A DNA stretch of 39,208 nucleotides. Origin: a virus. Each line of letters begins with the position of its first letter. Within the stretch, counting starts at the first letter, position 1. Below are positions 31,997-38,222 of this stretch, piece after piece. Under the pieces are notes generated by a model. It did no database searches. It was not told where the DNA came from and saw only the letters and a list, made by a program, of their open reading frames with translations. The position numbers and the translations under genes were made by a program. The stretch lies in IMG/VR virus record IMGVR_UViG_3300049847_000301, positions 1 through 39,208 of that record; one strand, given 5' to 3'.

Positions 31997-32055
31997 CCCG
32001 CTTTATTATTTTAGCGGGTAAATCTGCCTTTTTACCGTCGGTGACTGAAACGGTA
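31997..32055. promoter_or_regulatory. three overlapping inverted repeats between divergent promoters
   Basis: CCCGCT/AGCGGG (31997-32002 and 32013-32018), GGTAAA/TTTACC (32017-32022 and 32031-32036) and TACCGT/ACGGTA (32033-32038 and 32050-32055) each share bases with the next, so only alternate hairpins can form at once. The block lies between a leftward promoter at 31855 and a rightward one at 32146 and is not covered by either transcript, which suggests a DNA-level role such as operator or origin. The rest of 31848-32145 holds no gene. Confidence 0.45.
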
Positions 32056-32125
32056 CCTTGGCACGGTTTGGGTATCATGGCCTCAATCCTCAATAATCCT
32101 ACCACAACAATTTATGTTCTGTCAA

Positions 32126-32174
32126 AAAATAGTTGAAAATAGTTGTTGACATTATCATGCAAGCATGTTATGCT
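32126..32174 (+). promoter_or_regulatory. strong rightward promoter with tandem operator-like repeat
   Basis: TTGACA (32146-32151), 17 bp, TATGCT (32169-32174). Two exact tandem copies of AAAATAGTTG (32126-32135 and 32136-32145) abut the -35 box. The inverted repeat CATGC-AA-GCATG (32156-32167) fills the spacer. A third AAAATAGTTG lies at 31303-31312 beyond the HTH gene. The leader contains TCTTGGCAGAGGAG (32196-32209), shared with the promoter at 36910. Confidence 0.7.
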
Positions 32175-32217
32175 AAGAGGGTAACAAAACAAAAATCTTG
32201 GCAGAGGAGAAAATCAC

Positions 32218-32547
32218 ATGGATACAAATAAAACCACAACAACGGACTTATCAGACTATGGGCATCTGGAATTGATGGAATTGGAATTATTGTTAAAAGC
32301 GTATCGAGAGCAAGGTTTACCAGATGATTTTAACAATGACGAAGTTGTGCCAATGTTTAACATGAATAGTGGCAACGTGTTCTTTACAAATGCGGATTAT
32401 CAAGTGGCGATGCTAAATGGGGATAAATTGGAGTCCTTCTATTCATGTCCAGAATGTGGGGAAGAAGGTTTTTTGGAAGACATGGAACATGGAGATGACA
32501 ATAAAGAATGCCAAGAATATCTTAAAGAAATTAAAGGGGGAAAATAA
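32218..32547 (+). CDS. zinc-ribbon early protein, 109 aa
   Basis: First gene after the 32146 promoter; ATG 32218 follows GGCAGAGGAG. The N-terminal two thirds are helical and acidic (LELMELELLLKAYREQGLPD); the C-terminal part has CPECGEEGF and a later Cys (NKECQEYL), possibly a zinc site. No family name known to me. Confidence 0.65.
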   Translation: MDTNKTTTTDLSDYGHLELMELELLLKAYREQGLPDDFNNDEVVPMFNMNSGNVFFTNADYQVAMLNGDKLESFYSCPECGEEGFLEDMEHGDDNKECQEYLKEIKGGK

Positions 32548-32548
32548 T

Positions 32549-32752
32549 ATGAAAAATTGCAATTGTCGTTTATTATTTTGGTTCGTAGTGGCCCTACTGT
32601 TAATCTGTACGTTAGAGGGGTTAACTATTATCAAAATCAGAAGAGACGCACAAAACCTAAGCAAACGTGAAAGGGTCGTTGCTCAAAACGCCTATGATTC
32701 GGGGTACGTTAATTGTATCGAAATGAGGGATTATAACGAGGGGGGATTATGA
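32549..32752 (+). CDS. single-pass membrane protein, 67 aa
   Basis: A hydrophobic helix at about residues 8-29 (LFWFVVALLLICTLEGLTII) follows a short Cys-containing N-terminus (KNCNC). The remainder is a charged soluble tail. AGGGGG lies nine bases before ATG 32549. Small inner-membrane early proteins in phages often block superinfection or host functions; that is conjecture here. Confidence 0.6.
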   Translation: MKNCNCRLLFWFVVALLLICTLEGLTIIKIRRDAQNLSKRERVVAQNAYDSGYVNCIEMRDYNEGGL

Positions 32753-33003
32753 TATTCATGCAAATCAGACAAGACTTAAACCAAATTGATGGAATAAAAA
32801 GAGGGAAGCGGGTAGTAGTAGAAAACCTTAACCCATTCAAAAGGGTCATTTTGCAGGGCATGCAATCAAAAATAGGTGATACCGTTAAAGTGTTTCGCCC
32901 ATTCACTTATAAGAATACTGTTATAAATTCGATTGACGTTGATTTTTTGACACTAGAAGAGGTCAAGACGCTACTTAAGGGGGGATATAAAAATGTTGAG
33001 TAA
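32749..33003 (+). CDS. hypothetical protein, 84 aa
   Basis: Starts in an ATGA overlap with the membrane-protein gene. Beta-rich middle (VVVENLNPFKRVILQGM) and a helical C-terminus (LTLEEVKTLLKGGYKNV). No motif or signal peptide. Unrecognised; context is the small early operon. Confidence 0.55.
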   Translation: MIFMQIRQDLNQIDGIKRGKRVVVENLNPFKRVILQGMQSKIGDTVKVFRPFTYKNTVINSIDVDFLTLEEVKTLLKGGYKNVE

Positions 33004-33169
33004 ACCAACCATTGAGGCACTTAAAGACGCCGAAAAAAGTCTCACGTTTGTATTGAGCCAAATAAACACGGTAGAAGGGGATCGGGAATCACACCACAAG
33101 GCTTTATTTGAACTAAGAGAAGATTTTCGGGAGATAACAATTAAATTGATTAAGGGGGAAAAATTATAA
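32993..33169 (+). CDS. small helical protein, 58 aa
   Basis: ATG 32993 lies after GGGGGG and overlaps the previous stop. It encodes a single charged helical protein (IEALKDAEKSLTFVLSQIN; LFELREDFREITIKL) consistent with a coiled-coil dimer. Its stop overlaps the following ATG (TAATG). Confidence 0.55.
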   Translation: MLSKPTIEALKDAEKSLTFVLSQINTVEGDRESHHKALFELREDFREITIKLIKGEKL

Positions 33170-33321
33170 TGAAAAACCTTCATTTGTCACTAATACCAAC
33201 GGTTCTACTATTGGCTGGAATTTACGCCATTGCCAGCGTGTATGTTAAACGAAAAGAAGAAAGCCCTGTCAATTCGGGCTATATCACGTCACAAAATGAA
33301 TTCTACAACGGGGGGAGATAA
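33169..33321 (+). CDS. membrane microprotein, 50 aa
   Basis: Hydrophobic helix at about residues 5-25 (LSLIPTVLLLAGIYAIASVY), then a basic-acidic tail. AGGGGG precedes it and both ends are linked by TAATG overlaps, so it is probably translated. Could be read as a signal anchor; no cleavage site is obvious. Confidence 0.55.
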   Translation: MKNLHLSLIPTVLLLAGIYAIASVYVKRKEESPVNSGYITSQNEFYNGGR

Positions 33322-33395
33322 TGTTTATAAATATATGGTGTTGCTTTGTTGTTTTAGGTGTTTTATTGACGCTGTTTTATGTGGATTCGTTCTAA
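33321..33395 (+). CDS. membrane microprotein, 24 aa
   Basis: MFINIWCCFVVLGVLLTLFY and four further residues form almost one complete transmembrane helix. ATG 33321 overlaps the preceding stop (TAATG) and follows GGGGGGAG; its own stop overlaps the next ATG at 33395. The tight linkage on both sides is the main evidence for a real gene. Confidence 0.5.
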   Translation: MFINIWCCFVVLGVLLTLFYVDSF

Positions 33396-33676
33396 TGAAC
33401 TGCCCCCACTGTCAAAAATGGATTGAAAATACCTATGCCAAAGAGTTTGCTTCTAAGGGAGGGAATGCCCGAAAAGCAAAGCTAAGTAAAGAAAGACTCT
33501 CCGAAATTGGCAAAAAGGCTGTACAGTCTCGAATTTTAAAGGTTAAGACTCAAAAATTGAGACTTCAACCCTTGGACACTTCTTGTCAATCGGAGGGAAA
33601 AAGTGACTTATTGCCTGAACCCATTGACGACTATCATTCGGAAGACGGCCCGACTTTACCAGACCATCAAGAATGA
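33395..33676 (+). CDS. small Cys-His and SKGG-motif protein, 93 aa
   Basis: MNCPHCQKW gives a half zinc knuckle; the next region (SKGGNARKAKLSKERLSEIG then KKAVQSR) is a basic helical motif found in many short prokaryotic DNA-binding-like proteins. The C-terminal 45 residues are low in structure and lie antisense to the 3' end of the RusA gene (33543-33676). It is the last gene of the rightward early unit. Confidence 0.55.
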   Translation: MNCPHCQKWIENTYAKEFASKGGNARKAKLSKERLSEIGKKAVQSRILKVKTQKLRLQPLDTSCQSEGKSDLLPEPIDDYHSEDGPTLPDHQE

Positions 33677-33908
33677 ATTTAATTCCTCCCGACACGTTGT
33701 CAATATCACGGCGGGCATTGGGCTCAACCCAATTAATGGCAATGGAGATAGGGTTTTTAATGGGTTTTAAGGCAAGGGCATGATACGCACATAAATCAGT
33801 AGCGGTTTTTTTCAGTTTACCGCCAGCAAACCGGTTGTACCTATCAGCGGATATCATTTCGTTTGTACCTGGTAAACGGCCGGGGATAACAAAGCTTTGT
33901 TTATTCAC
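33543..33908 (-). CDS. rusA: RusA-type Holliday junction resolvase, 121 aa
   Basis: Cuts four-way junctions made by replication and recombination. FVIPGRLPGTNE near the start, RRDIDNVSGGIKFILDGLV (D68, D70, D81) and GRLPNDSRQWV (D92) give the RusA core with the catalytic acidic residues. The length matches RusA. It is the last gene of the leftward replication unit and its 3' end overlaps an oppositely directed gene by 134 bp. Confidence 0.9.
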   Translation of the reverse strand: MNKQSFVIPGRLPGTNEMISADRYNRFAGGKLKKTATDLCAYHALALKPIKNPISIAINWVEPNARRDIDNVSGGIKFILDGLVKSGRLPNDSRQWVQAISHFFPPIDKKCPRVEVSIFES

Positions 33909-34111
33909 GGCTTTGAATTAAGAAGCTTACTTAGATTCTCAAAAATAGGGGCTAGGACTCGATTTAAGGCCTTATCCCCCGACTTTAGGAGCTTTGCTAT
34001 ATGGCCAAGGTCAACGGGTACATAATACCGTGTAATGTTCCCCGCGATGACACAAGGACTTCCGCAAGTGGGACAAGGCTGGATATCCTTGGAATTTATT
34101 TCGTCTTTCAT
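33905..34111 (-). CDS. small zinc-ribbon protein, 68 aa
   Basis: CPTCGSPC (residues 13-20) offers a compact metal site, followed by a helix-rich remainder (GHIAKLLKSGDKALNRVL). ATGA overlaps on both sides. Likely a replication-unit accessory protein; not recognised. Confidence 0.6.
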   Translation of the reverse strand: MKDEINSKDIQPCPTCGSPCVIAGNITRYYVPVDLGHIAKLLKSGDKALNRVLAPIFENLSKLLNSKP

Positions 34112-34347
34112 TTTTTTCTCCCTTGGTTTACGACTTTTATTTTTTTGATAATTTCCTTTGCGTCAACATGCAAAATCCAATCATCCTGATTTATAGGGTA
34201 TATTTCAACTGTTACATAACGGTCTATAACGTCATCATAAACACGACCTACGACGTATTTTGTTCCGACATCAATAACAACCATATGGCAACATGTCCAA
34301 TTGTCTTTAAATACCTTTAATCCAATATGTTTTTTATTTATTTTCAT
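34108..34347 (-). CDS. hypothetical protein, 79 aa
   Basis: A beta-rich small protein (MVVIDVGTKYVVGRVYDD; RYVTVEIYPINQDDWIL) with a basic N- and C-terminus, and Cys-Cys at about residues 19-20. Overlaps its neighbours by four bases. No family recognised. Confidence 0.6.
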   Translation of the reverse strand: MKINKKHIGLKVFKDNWTCCHMVVIDVGTKYVVGRVYDDVIDRYVTVEIYPINQDDWILHVDAKEIIKKIKVVNQGRKK

Positions 34348-34550
34348 TTTCTTTTATCCTTTGCGATGCCTGTTATTAAAACTTCTTTAACTTGTGGTAA
34401 TTGATACGCTATTCCAGGCCGTTTTCTTAGTTTGAATGAATAATCAGCGTGGCAACTATTACAATATTCAGCGATGATAAAACCATCTTCACACCAAAAA
34501 CAGCGACTGGGTTCTATTTTTCTCTGTCTTTTTTTAGCTTTTTTCTTCAT
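34344..34550 (-). CDS. basic zinc-finger protein, 68 aa
   Basis: A strongly basic start (MKKKAKKRQRKI) precedes CFWCEDGF and CNSCHADYSF, a CxxC...CxxC zinc finger. The charge suggests nucleic-acid binding. ATG 34550 lies inside the preceding 22-aa ORF. Confidence 0.65.
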   Translation of the reverse strand: MKKKAKKRQRKIEPSRCFWCEDGFIIAEYCNSCHADYSFKLRKRPGIAYQLPQVKEVLITGIAKDKRK

Positions 34551-34602
34551 AGAAATTCCAGTCCTCCTCGTAGAAATCCATTGATTCTCTACAGTCTTCC
34601 AT
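34534..34602 (-). CDS. acidic microprotein, 22 aa
   Basis: MEDCRESMDFYEEDWNFYEE and two further residues. ATG 34602 overlaps the previous stop (TAATG) and GGGAGG lies eight bases upstream. Highly acidic and aromatic, a composition seen in DNA-mimic or inhibitor peptides, though that role is not shown. Confidence 0.45.
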   Translation of the reverse strand: MEDCRESMDFYEEDWNFYEEKS

Positions 34603-34724
34603 TAACAACCTCCCAGAAAATCCATCATTTTCCGCATCCGTCTTGCCAACCGTCGCCGTGACAAGATAAAGCCGACCAAAAACCAAACAAAAACAACAAA
34701 AGCAACCGAAAAAAGGTAGATCAT
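34602..34724 (-). CDS. membrane microprotein, 40 aa
   Basis: A hydrophobic helix (MIYLFSVAFVVFVWFLVGFI) is followed by a positively charged tail (SRRRLARRMRKM), the orientation signal of a single-pass inner-membrane protein with cytoplasmic C-terminus. Linked by ATGA and TAATG to both neighbours. Another frame through this DNA gives a less plausible 68-aa protein. Confidence 0.55.
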   Translation of the reverse strand: MIYLFSVAFVVFVWFLVGFILSRRRLARRMRKMMDFLGGC

Positions 34725-34870
34725 AGCTCACACTCTTCAATATCAGCGGTTACGATATTGTGATCAGGATAATTATCCCGATGGATACGGGCTTCGGCTT
34801 CTGATAAAGCCATTCCATGCCCTTCTTTGGTGCAATTGTCGCAAAAACTCACTTTTTTATCACTATTCAT
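34721..34870 (-). CDS. small Cys/His protein, 49 aa
   Basis: ATG 34870 follows AGGGG. VSFCDNCTKEGHGMALSEAE gives a CxxC plus His pattern, then an acidic tail (TADIEECEL). The 154 bases between it and the gene at 35025 are very A+T-rich, contain TATAAT at about 35001-35007 (minus strand) without a clear -35 box, and show no ORF. Confidence 0.55.
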   Translation of the reverse strand: MNSDKKVSFCDNCTKEGHGMALSEAEARIHRDNYPDHNIVTADIEECEL

Positions 34871-35024
34871 AAACAAACCCCTTTTTCTTTATTCGAACAA
34901 CACTTTACTTTTAAAATTTTATCCCTTATTTCTTATTTTAAGCCACTTTTTATGGTTTTATGTAGTTTCATACGTTTTTAGAAAAAACAAGCCTTAAATC
35001 AAATTATAGTAAGTTTTATATTTG

Positions 35025-35195
35025 CTATAATTTTAAAACACCCTTTAAATCTAAATCTCTTAATTTCATCAAGTATTCTTTCGCATCGTCATCCTGCCAC
35101 GTTAAAATCTCTTCAAGGTTCCTTGGATACATTGCGCTGGATCTGCAACACTGGTAAAGATAAAACAACTCATACCGCCATTCTTCGATGGTCAT
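35025..35195 (-). CDS. small hypothetical protein, 56 aa
   Basis: ATG 35195 overlaps the helicase stop (ATGA) with GGAGG just upstream. EEWRYELFYLYQCCRSSAMY and NLEEILTWQDDDAKEYLMKL are two helices. Because it is coupled to the helicase it may act with it, for instance as a loader or regulator; this is inference. Confidence 0.5.
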   Translation of the reverse strand: MTIEEWRYELFYLYQCCRSSAMYPRNLEEILTWQDDDAKEYLMKLRDLDLKGVLKL

Positions 35196-36031
35196 AAGCA
35201 TTCCTCCAAGTAATAGTTTTGCTTTTGATACTTTAACCTCTTTTTAAAAACACCAGTTCGGCGAGCCTTCTCAACCTTTACAACGGCAAGCCCCATCCCA
35301 TAGGAAAGTTCGTACCCTTTTATTTTTGAGTTCCCCATAAGTTCATCTGGAATGGGGTCATGCTCTCGGTAAACAACCAAAACAATGTCAGCCTCTTGAG
35401 CGATGAAACTTGAGTCACGAATATTGTCAATTGATGGTTCCCCTTCTTTCTTCTGCCCTTGATGTGCAATAATAAAAACAATCAAACCCATGGCAACGGC
35501 GATTTCTTGCTTTATTCGTCGCATCACGGCTCCAATGTTTAGGCTCATATTTTGGTTTGTATTCATGTCCACAACAAAATGTAAATGGTCAATGAAAACG
35601 GCCTTACAGTCAAACCGAACAATTGATTCAATACACTTTGCCTTTAACCATTCAAAATTTCCAGCAACCAACTCAAGCGGGACATAAAGCCCAAGGCTTT
35701 CACTATCGTCTGCCTGTTTGTATTTCTTAATCATTTGGATGGTAGGAACCTCGTAAGAGAACCACCCAATATTGATTTTCTCGTTACGCATAAGTCTCTG
35801 ACCGATTGATTCAGCCATCAATGTTTTTCCGCTACCAGTTGGCCCCGTAATAACAATCATTTCCCCGCTGTTAAAACCATCCAGCAAGGTGTCAAGCTGA
35901 TAAAGCCCTGTCGTCAACTTCGTTACCTCGGTTGTCTTTTTATGCTTTTCCCAGTAATCCAAATAACGAACAACCCGCTTCGGGTCTGTTTCGCTGAAAA
36001 TTTCATCAATAACCTGATTCTCTAATCCCAT
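35192..36031 (-). CDS. DnaB-type replicative helicase (RecA-like domain only), 279 aa
   Basis: A 5'-3' helicase core: Walker A GPTGSGKT (63-70), Walker B KAVFIDHLHF (D148), the IIAHQGQ sensor (about 188-194) and RDSSFIAQEADIVLVVYR, the DnaB H4 segment. LTTGLYQLDTLLDGF at about 40-53 matches the usual DnaB C-domain entry. The N-terminal DnaB domain is missing and is replaced by about 35 residues, which some phage helicases also show. It overlaps the DUF4373 initiator gene and probably works with it to open replication. Confidence 0.8.
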   Translation of the reverse strand: MGLENQVIDEIFSETDPKRVVRYLDYWEKHKKTTEVTKLTTGLYQLDTLLDGFNSGEMIVITGPTGSGKTLMAESIGQRLMRNEKINIGWFSYEVPTIQMIKKYKQADDSESLGLYVPLELVAGNFEWLKAKCIESIVRFDCKAVFIDHLHFVVDMNTNQNMSLNIGAVMRRIKQEIAVAMGLIVFIIAHQGQKKEGEPSIDNIRDSSFIAQEADIVLVVYREHDPIPDELMGNSKIKGYELSYGMGLAVVKVEKARRTGVFKKRLKYQKQNYYLEECL

Positions 36032-36690
36032 GGGTTAACCCCTCCCTGTGTTGTTGCTTCTTTTTGGTTTCTGGCCTTCCAGTTACGCACGGCGGCTTTC
36101 CAGTCTTTCATCGGAGACTTGCCAATAAGCCAGCCCTTCGACTCATAGAAATCCAGGAAGGATTGCCCATCTACGTTGTAAAGTATGCTTTTTGCATATT
36201 CGGCAACCTGCTGGGCGGTTGGTTTCTCAAACCGCTTCTTATCTTTTCTTTCCTTTCCTTTACTTTCCTTTGGTTCGTTTGCTTCAAGCGTTGCTTCGTT
36301 TTGCTTCATTTTGCTTCGTTTTTCACCTGAACTTAAGCCTCCAAGTCTACCAGCTTCAACTCTTTTCATTCGTTTATTAAGTCTTTCTACTAGATTTCCC
36401 TGAACACGCTTAGACCATATATATTTATCATCCTCTTGCAGCAGGTAAAACTCGTTAATCGAAGCAAAAATAATTTGCTTCAGCATTGCTTCATCAATGC
36501 TTAATTGGAATGCTAAACCAGCGGTAAGACCTGGGAATTTTTCAAATTTTCCATCTTTCTGCTCGTGCATTAATTCAACAAGTGTCCACCAGATGCCAAC
36601 ACCCTCGAATCCGAACTTGCTTCTCAAGGCGGCAAGCTTAGGATCTCGGCTAGCGTTTGAGTCATGCGGGAAGTAGTATGCGTCTTTCAT
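36022..36690 (-). CDS. DUF4373 / Lin1244-type replication protein, 222 aa
   Basis: The start MKDAYYFPHDSNASRDPKLA, followed by KFGFEGVGIWWTLVELMHE, is diagnostic of the DUF4373 (Lin1244/Lin1753-like) domain found at the N-terminus of phage replication initiators of the DnaD kind. A Lys/Glu-rich linker (about 120-150) leads to a C-terminal module (SFLDFYESKGWLIGKSPMKD and then AAVRNWKARN). It leads the leftward replication unit and overlaps the helicase gene. GGAGGC, the ribosome binding site, can pair with GCCTCC 55 nt upstream. Confidence 0.8.
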   Translation of the reverse strand: MKDAYYFPHDSNASRDPKLAALRSKFGFEGVGIWWTLVELMHEQKDGKFEKFPGLTAGLAFQLSIDEAMLKQIIFASINEFYLLQEDDKYIWSKRVQGNLVERLNKRMKRVEAGRLGGLSSGEKRSKMKQNEATLEANEPKESKGKERKDKKRFEKPTAQQVAEYAKSILYNVDGQSFLDFYESKGWLIGKSPMKDWKAAVRNWKARNQKEATTQGGVNPWD

Positions 36691-36696
36691 TTATAT

Positions 36697-36764
36697 ATGC
36701 CTCCAAAATAAAAAGCCCCCAGAGCCCCTAGTCGGACTCGGCAGAGGACGAAGGGGGTGGAGGC
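36697..36764 (-). promoter_or_regulatory. leader of the replication unit with terminator-like and SD-sequestering hairpins
   Basis: In the leftward RNA GCCGAGTCC-GACTAG-GGGCTC forms a hairpin followed by GGGGGCTTTTTATTTT, like an intrinsic terminator, only about ten bases before the ribosome binding site. Alternatively CCCCC pairs with GGGGG and GCCTCC (36759-36764) pairs exactly with GGAGGC (36699-36704), which would hide the Shine-Dalgarno. Both features suggest post-initiation control. Confidence 0.45.
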
Positions 36765-36843
36765 GAAAAAAAAGCCCGAAAAGAGTTTAGTCTTTACGAG
36801 CGAATATGTTTTTGACATTGCCGAATCTCTTTTTCATATGGCC

Positions 36844-36871
36844 AATTTACAAAATGTGGAACAGATGTCAA
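36844..36871 (-). promoter_or_regulatory. leftward promoter for the replication unit
   Basis: On the minus strand TTGACA (36866-36871) is followed after 16 bp by TAAATT (36844-36849). It is back to back with the rightward promoter at 36910 and would give a leader of about 145 nt before the gene at 36690. Confidence 0.5.
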
Positions 36872-36909
36872 CAAAAAATAATTTATTTTTATTTGTGTGA
36901 AAATAATCC

Positions 36910-36938
36910 TTGACAGGTGTATACATCTTGTGTACACT
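36910..36938 (+). promoter_or_regulatory. strong rightward early promoter with palindromic operators
   Basis: TTGACA (36910-36915), 17 bp, TACACT (36933-36938). Two 8-bp palindromes, TGTATACA (36918-36925) and GTGTACAC (36930-36937), lie 12 bp apart, the second covering the -10 box. ACACT-CACA-AGTGT (36934-36947) follows. The leader contains TCTTGGCAGAGGAG (36960-36973) as at 32196. Confidence 0.7.
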
Positions 36939-36979
36939 CACAAGTGTCACAAACAAAATTCTTGGCAGAGGAGGCTCAC

Positions 36980-37072
36980 ATGTTTCTTGATTGGTTATTC
37001 TTTACAGATTGGGGAAACTTCACATTGCTTGTTTCGTTCGTCGGTGGTCTTAGTATGATTTGGACGTATTGA
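36980..37072 (+). CDS. membrane microprotein, 30 aa
   Basis: ATG 36980 follows GGCAGAGGAGG, the same ribosome binding block used at 32218. MFLDWLFFTDWGNFTLLVSF and the following GGLSMIWTY make one hydrophobic helix with an aromatic start. The promoter, leader and ribosome binding site directly upstream make this the first translated ORF of the early operon. Confidence 0.55.
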   Translation: MFLDWLFFTDWGNFTLLVSFVGGLSMIWTY

Positions 37073-37073
37073 T

Positions 37074-37232
37074 ATGAACAACTACTTACCATGCGATCTT
37101 ATTAAAATGTTTGAAGATGCAAAGAGGGAAGCAAACATACCTGAATTAATAGAAGCACTCGAAGTTGTGCGGCTTGATCTAAAACAAATGGCAGAGGAGT
37201 TTAAAAACTGTGAACATCGAATTAAAATCTGA
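37074..37232 (+). CDS. small helical protein, 52 aa
   Basis: ATG 37074 follows the preceding stop by one base; no strong ribosome binding site, so coupling is likely. The protein is a charged helical hairpin (LIKMFEDAKREANIPELIEA and LEVVRLDLKQMAEEF). Its 3' end overlaps the next gene and contains that gene's GGCAGAGGAG site. Confidence 0.5.
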   Translation: MNNYLPCDLIKMFEDAKREANIPELIEALEVVRLDLKQMAEEFKNCEHRIKI

Positions 37233-37458
37233 TAAAGAACTTAAAGACAGCTTCTTCTATTGTGACTTTTGCGAAGAAAAAGCGAAACGGTATTTAATGA
37301 TAGGAGTTGAATCAGACCCTTTCGGACAAGAATACCTTGTATGTGGTGAGCATGAAGAAAAAGCGTTTGATGCCTATTCCCATTACTTAAAAGAGATCAA
37401 GCTGAACGGGGGAATGTTTATAGATGTATACGACACGGAGGAAGAAAAGTGCAATTAA
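37210..37458 (+). CDS. zinc-finger protein, 82 aa (GTG start)
   Basis: GTG 37210 lies ten bases after GGCAGAGGAG. FFYCDFCEEKAKRYLMIG followed by LVCGEHEEKAFDAY gives CxxC...CxxH, a compact zinc finger. The C-terminus is acidic and overlaps the nuclease gene. Unnamed family. Confidence 0.6.
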   Translation: MNIELKSDKELKDSFFYCDFCEEKAKRYLMIGVESDPFGQEYLVCGEHEEKAFDAYSHYLKEIKLNGGMFIDVYDTEEEKCN

Positions 37459-38222
37459 AGCCACAATACGAAGTAAAACTGGTAGCTGAGAATGGTCAAC
37501 ATTTCTACACGGTTGATAAAGATCCCACATATTATCCGGGGGTTACAGGCATATTGGACATGATATCAAAGCCAGCCCTTGTTCCATGGTCTGCCAAGTG
37601 TACGGCTGAATATTGTAAGAAAATCATACATAGAGTGAATGGGAAACAATTATCAGATAGGTTTCTTGAAACATTGGTTAAGAGAGCAAAGAAACAACCT
37701 AAGTTTATAAAAGAAACGTCCGCTAGTGTCGGTACAGATGGACATTCTTTGTTTGACAAGGCAATAAAAACAGGGGAACCAATGACGGGTAGCCCTTATG
37801 CTGAATCTTTTAATTATTGGAGATCGAAAGAGAAGCTTAAAATTGTAGCAGGAGATCACAAGGTTATGTCAATCCAATTCGGATACGGCGGCAGTTTTGA
37901 TGCGTTGGCTGTGGATGAAAAGGGTGAGTACGTTATTATTGATTTTAAAACGGGCAATAACATTTATGAAACACATGCCCTGCAAGTCGCCGCCTATTCA
38001 CAAGCTTTTATGGAGACATACGCTTCGCATGGAAGGCCCAATGGTGTGATAGTTCGCCTCATAAAAGACAGGGCTCAGTACGAACGCCGTGAAGTAAGAA
38101 ATATTCACGATTCATTTGATGCCTTTTCATCAGCCTTGGATTTAAAAAAATCAATGGATTTGGTTCACTTCACAAACAGAGAACTAATAAAAGATAAAAA
38201 AATAAAGGAGAAAGTAAAATGA
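37449..38222 (+). CDS. PD-(D/E)XK exonuclease (Cas4/RecB-like), 257 aa (GTG start)
   Basis: The nuclease core shows VGTDGHSLFDKA (H99), GGSFDALAV (D151), VIIDFKTGN (D165, K167) and LQVAAYSQAF (Q179, Y183): the full H-D-DxK-QxxxY signature of RecB/Cas4-type exonucleases. No FeS cluster cysteines are present at the C-terminus. GGAGG lies before the GTG at 37449. Its partner downstream may be a single-strand DNA-binding or annealing protein, so the pair could form a phage recombination system. Confidence 0.85.
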   Translation: MQLKPQYEVKLVAENGQHFYTVDKDPTYYPGVTGILDMISKPALVPWSAKCTAEYCKKIIHRVNGKQLSDRFLETLVKRAKKQPKFIKETSASVGTDGHSLFDKAIKTGEPMTGSPYAESFNYWRSKEKLKIVAGDHKVMSIQFGYGGSFDALAVDEKGEYVIIDFKTGNNIYETHALQVAAYSQAFMETYASHGRPNGVIVRLIKDRAQYERREVRNIHDSFDAFSSALDLKKSMDLVHFTNRELIKDKKIKEKVK

